Below the pieces are notes generated by a model, which did not search any database, was not told the origin of the DNA, and worked only from the letters and a program-made list of their open reading frames with translations. From positions 1 to 35,821 of the forward strand of contig CAMJEC010000003.1 of assembly GCA_946404585.1 (NCBI GenBank): a stretch of DNA of 35,821 bases, in the 5' to 3' direction. Position 1 is the stretch's first letter; every line of letters begins with the position of its first letter. This document shows, in pieces, positions 34,994 to 35,821 of this stretch. The DNA is from an uncultured Caryophanales bacterium (GTDB taxonomy: Bacteria > Bacillota_I > Bacilli_A > RFN20 > CAG-826). The position numbers and the translations under genes are program-made.

Positions 34994-35755
34994 ATGAAAA
35001 GAAAATTCAGAAATCCTGTTGAGATGGTCACCAGGATTGCCACTCTAGCAATTCTTTCAGCGCTAGGGTTCGTATTAATGGCGTTTCTGCAATTTCCATA
35101 TCCATTTGCACCTTGGCTCAAGATCGAAGTCAGTGAGATTGTCACTGTTTTAGCCTATGCGCTATATGGGTTACCTGGTGGAATAACAGTAGCCATTATC
35201 AAAACACTATTGAATCTTGCGGTTCACGGACCAGTGGGATTAGGCATTGGTGATTTAACAGCCTTCATTACATCATGCATGTATATCTTAGGCTTGTTTG
35301 TCACCAGCAGACTGAGACTATTTAAAAAGGGTGTTGGTTTCCGTTTTATTGCTTATGGCATCATCAGCATCTTCGTTAGCACGATTATGACAGTGCTTAA
35401 CGCCGTTGTCATTACTCCTTCTTATTTGACGGTCTTTGGATCTGATCCTCATTTCTCAACATGTTTTGAGGATGGAGTTATTCAAAACACAGCTGCTTAC
35501 TTGACAGGCAATAAAGATATTACAGTTAATGGCTGGGGATATGTTGGTATTATTAGCGCTATTTATTTACCATTTAATTTTATTAAAGCTACACTTTGTC
35601 TTTTAGGTTACGAAGCGTTATTCAACCAAATTATCTTCTTGTTAATGAAAAGATCCCCATTTTTCCAGAAGTGGTTTGTGGGTGATATTTTCACTAAAAA
35701 AGAAGAGGAAGTTAATCCTGATCTTACTGTAGAAGAAGAAAAACCACAAAAATAG
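34994..35755 (+). CDS. ribU: Riboflavin ECF transporter S component (RibU-like)
   Basis: TM protein ATLAILSALGFVLMAFLQFPYPFAPWLKIEVSEIVTVLAYALYGLPGGI...; directly downstream of FMN riboswitch. Track start 34949 lies inside the aptamer. Confidence 0.93.
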   Translation: MKRKFRNPVEMVTRIATLAILSALGFVLMAFLQFPYPFAPWLKIEVSEIVTVLAYALYGLPGGITVAIIKTLLNLAVHGPVGLGIGDLTAFITSCMYILGLFVTSRLRLFKKGVGFRFIAYGIISIFVSTIMTVLNAVVITPSYLTVFGSDPHFSTCFEDGVIQNTAAYLTGNKDITVNGWGYVGIISAIYLPFNFIKATLCLLGYEALFNQIIFLLMKRSPFFQKWFVGDIFTKKEEEVNPDLTVEEEKPQK

Positions 35756-35771
35756 TGGTTTCAAAGGCACA

Positions 35772-35803
35772 AAAAAACTAGGTCAATCAAGGCCTAGTTT
35801 TTT
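35772..35803 (+). terminator. Intrinsic terminator after ribU-like gene
   Basis: AAAAAACTAGGTC / GGCCTAGTTTTTT stem and T-run. Confidence 0.88.
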
Positions 35804-35821
35804 GTTGTATTTTACTCTTCA

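Noticed and set aside
1-35821. CRISPR arrays, transposons, prophage or defence islands
   Set aside because: No regularly spaced repeats, transposase, integrase or nuclease-type ORFs were seen.

Overview
35.8 kb of an AT-rich, low-GC Firmicutes (Bacilli or Tenericutes-adjacent) chromosome. Almost all genes are on +, except a HIT protein and two PrsA-like lipoproteins on -. Most content is housekeeping: the end of a HydB/NuoF-like gene plus [FeFe] hydrogenase; cysS, a CPA2 antiporter, MgtC, rlmB and a divergent SigH-like gene; ecfA1-ecfA2-ecfT-truA; a Ser-linker lipoprotein; yebC; rplM-rpsI; tRNA-Ile/Val/Thr/Leu; an ABC exporter pair; a serpin lipoprotein; a YbhN-like flippase, GT4 glycosyltransferase, recX and yhaM; sufCDSUB-mnmG-rsmG; and an FMN riboswitch before a RibU-like ECF S component. 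No CRISPR array, transposon, prophage or defence system was recognised. The strongest unexplained signal is about 17.25-17.44 kb, an orphan intergenic region. It folds by eye into an 8-bp perfect outer helix enclosing two hairpins, with a possible pseudoknot, a further hairpin and a strong intrinsic terminator, and it lies upstream of the serpin's own promoter. Other points of note: two probable leaderless starts with extended -10 boxes, near-absence of TGA stops, a perfect 14-bp palindrome beside a promoter, a repeat-rich putative operator before the ABC exporter, a short SufD, and a riboswitch terminator that abuts the start codon. All calls were made by reading the sequence and ORF track; no search or folding program was run.
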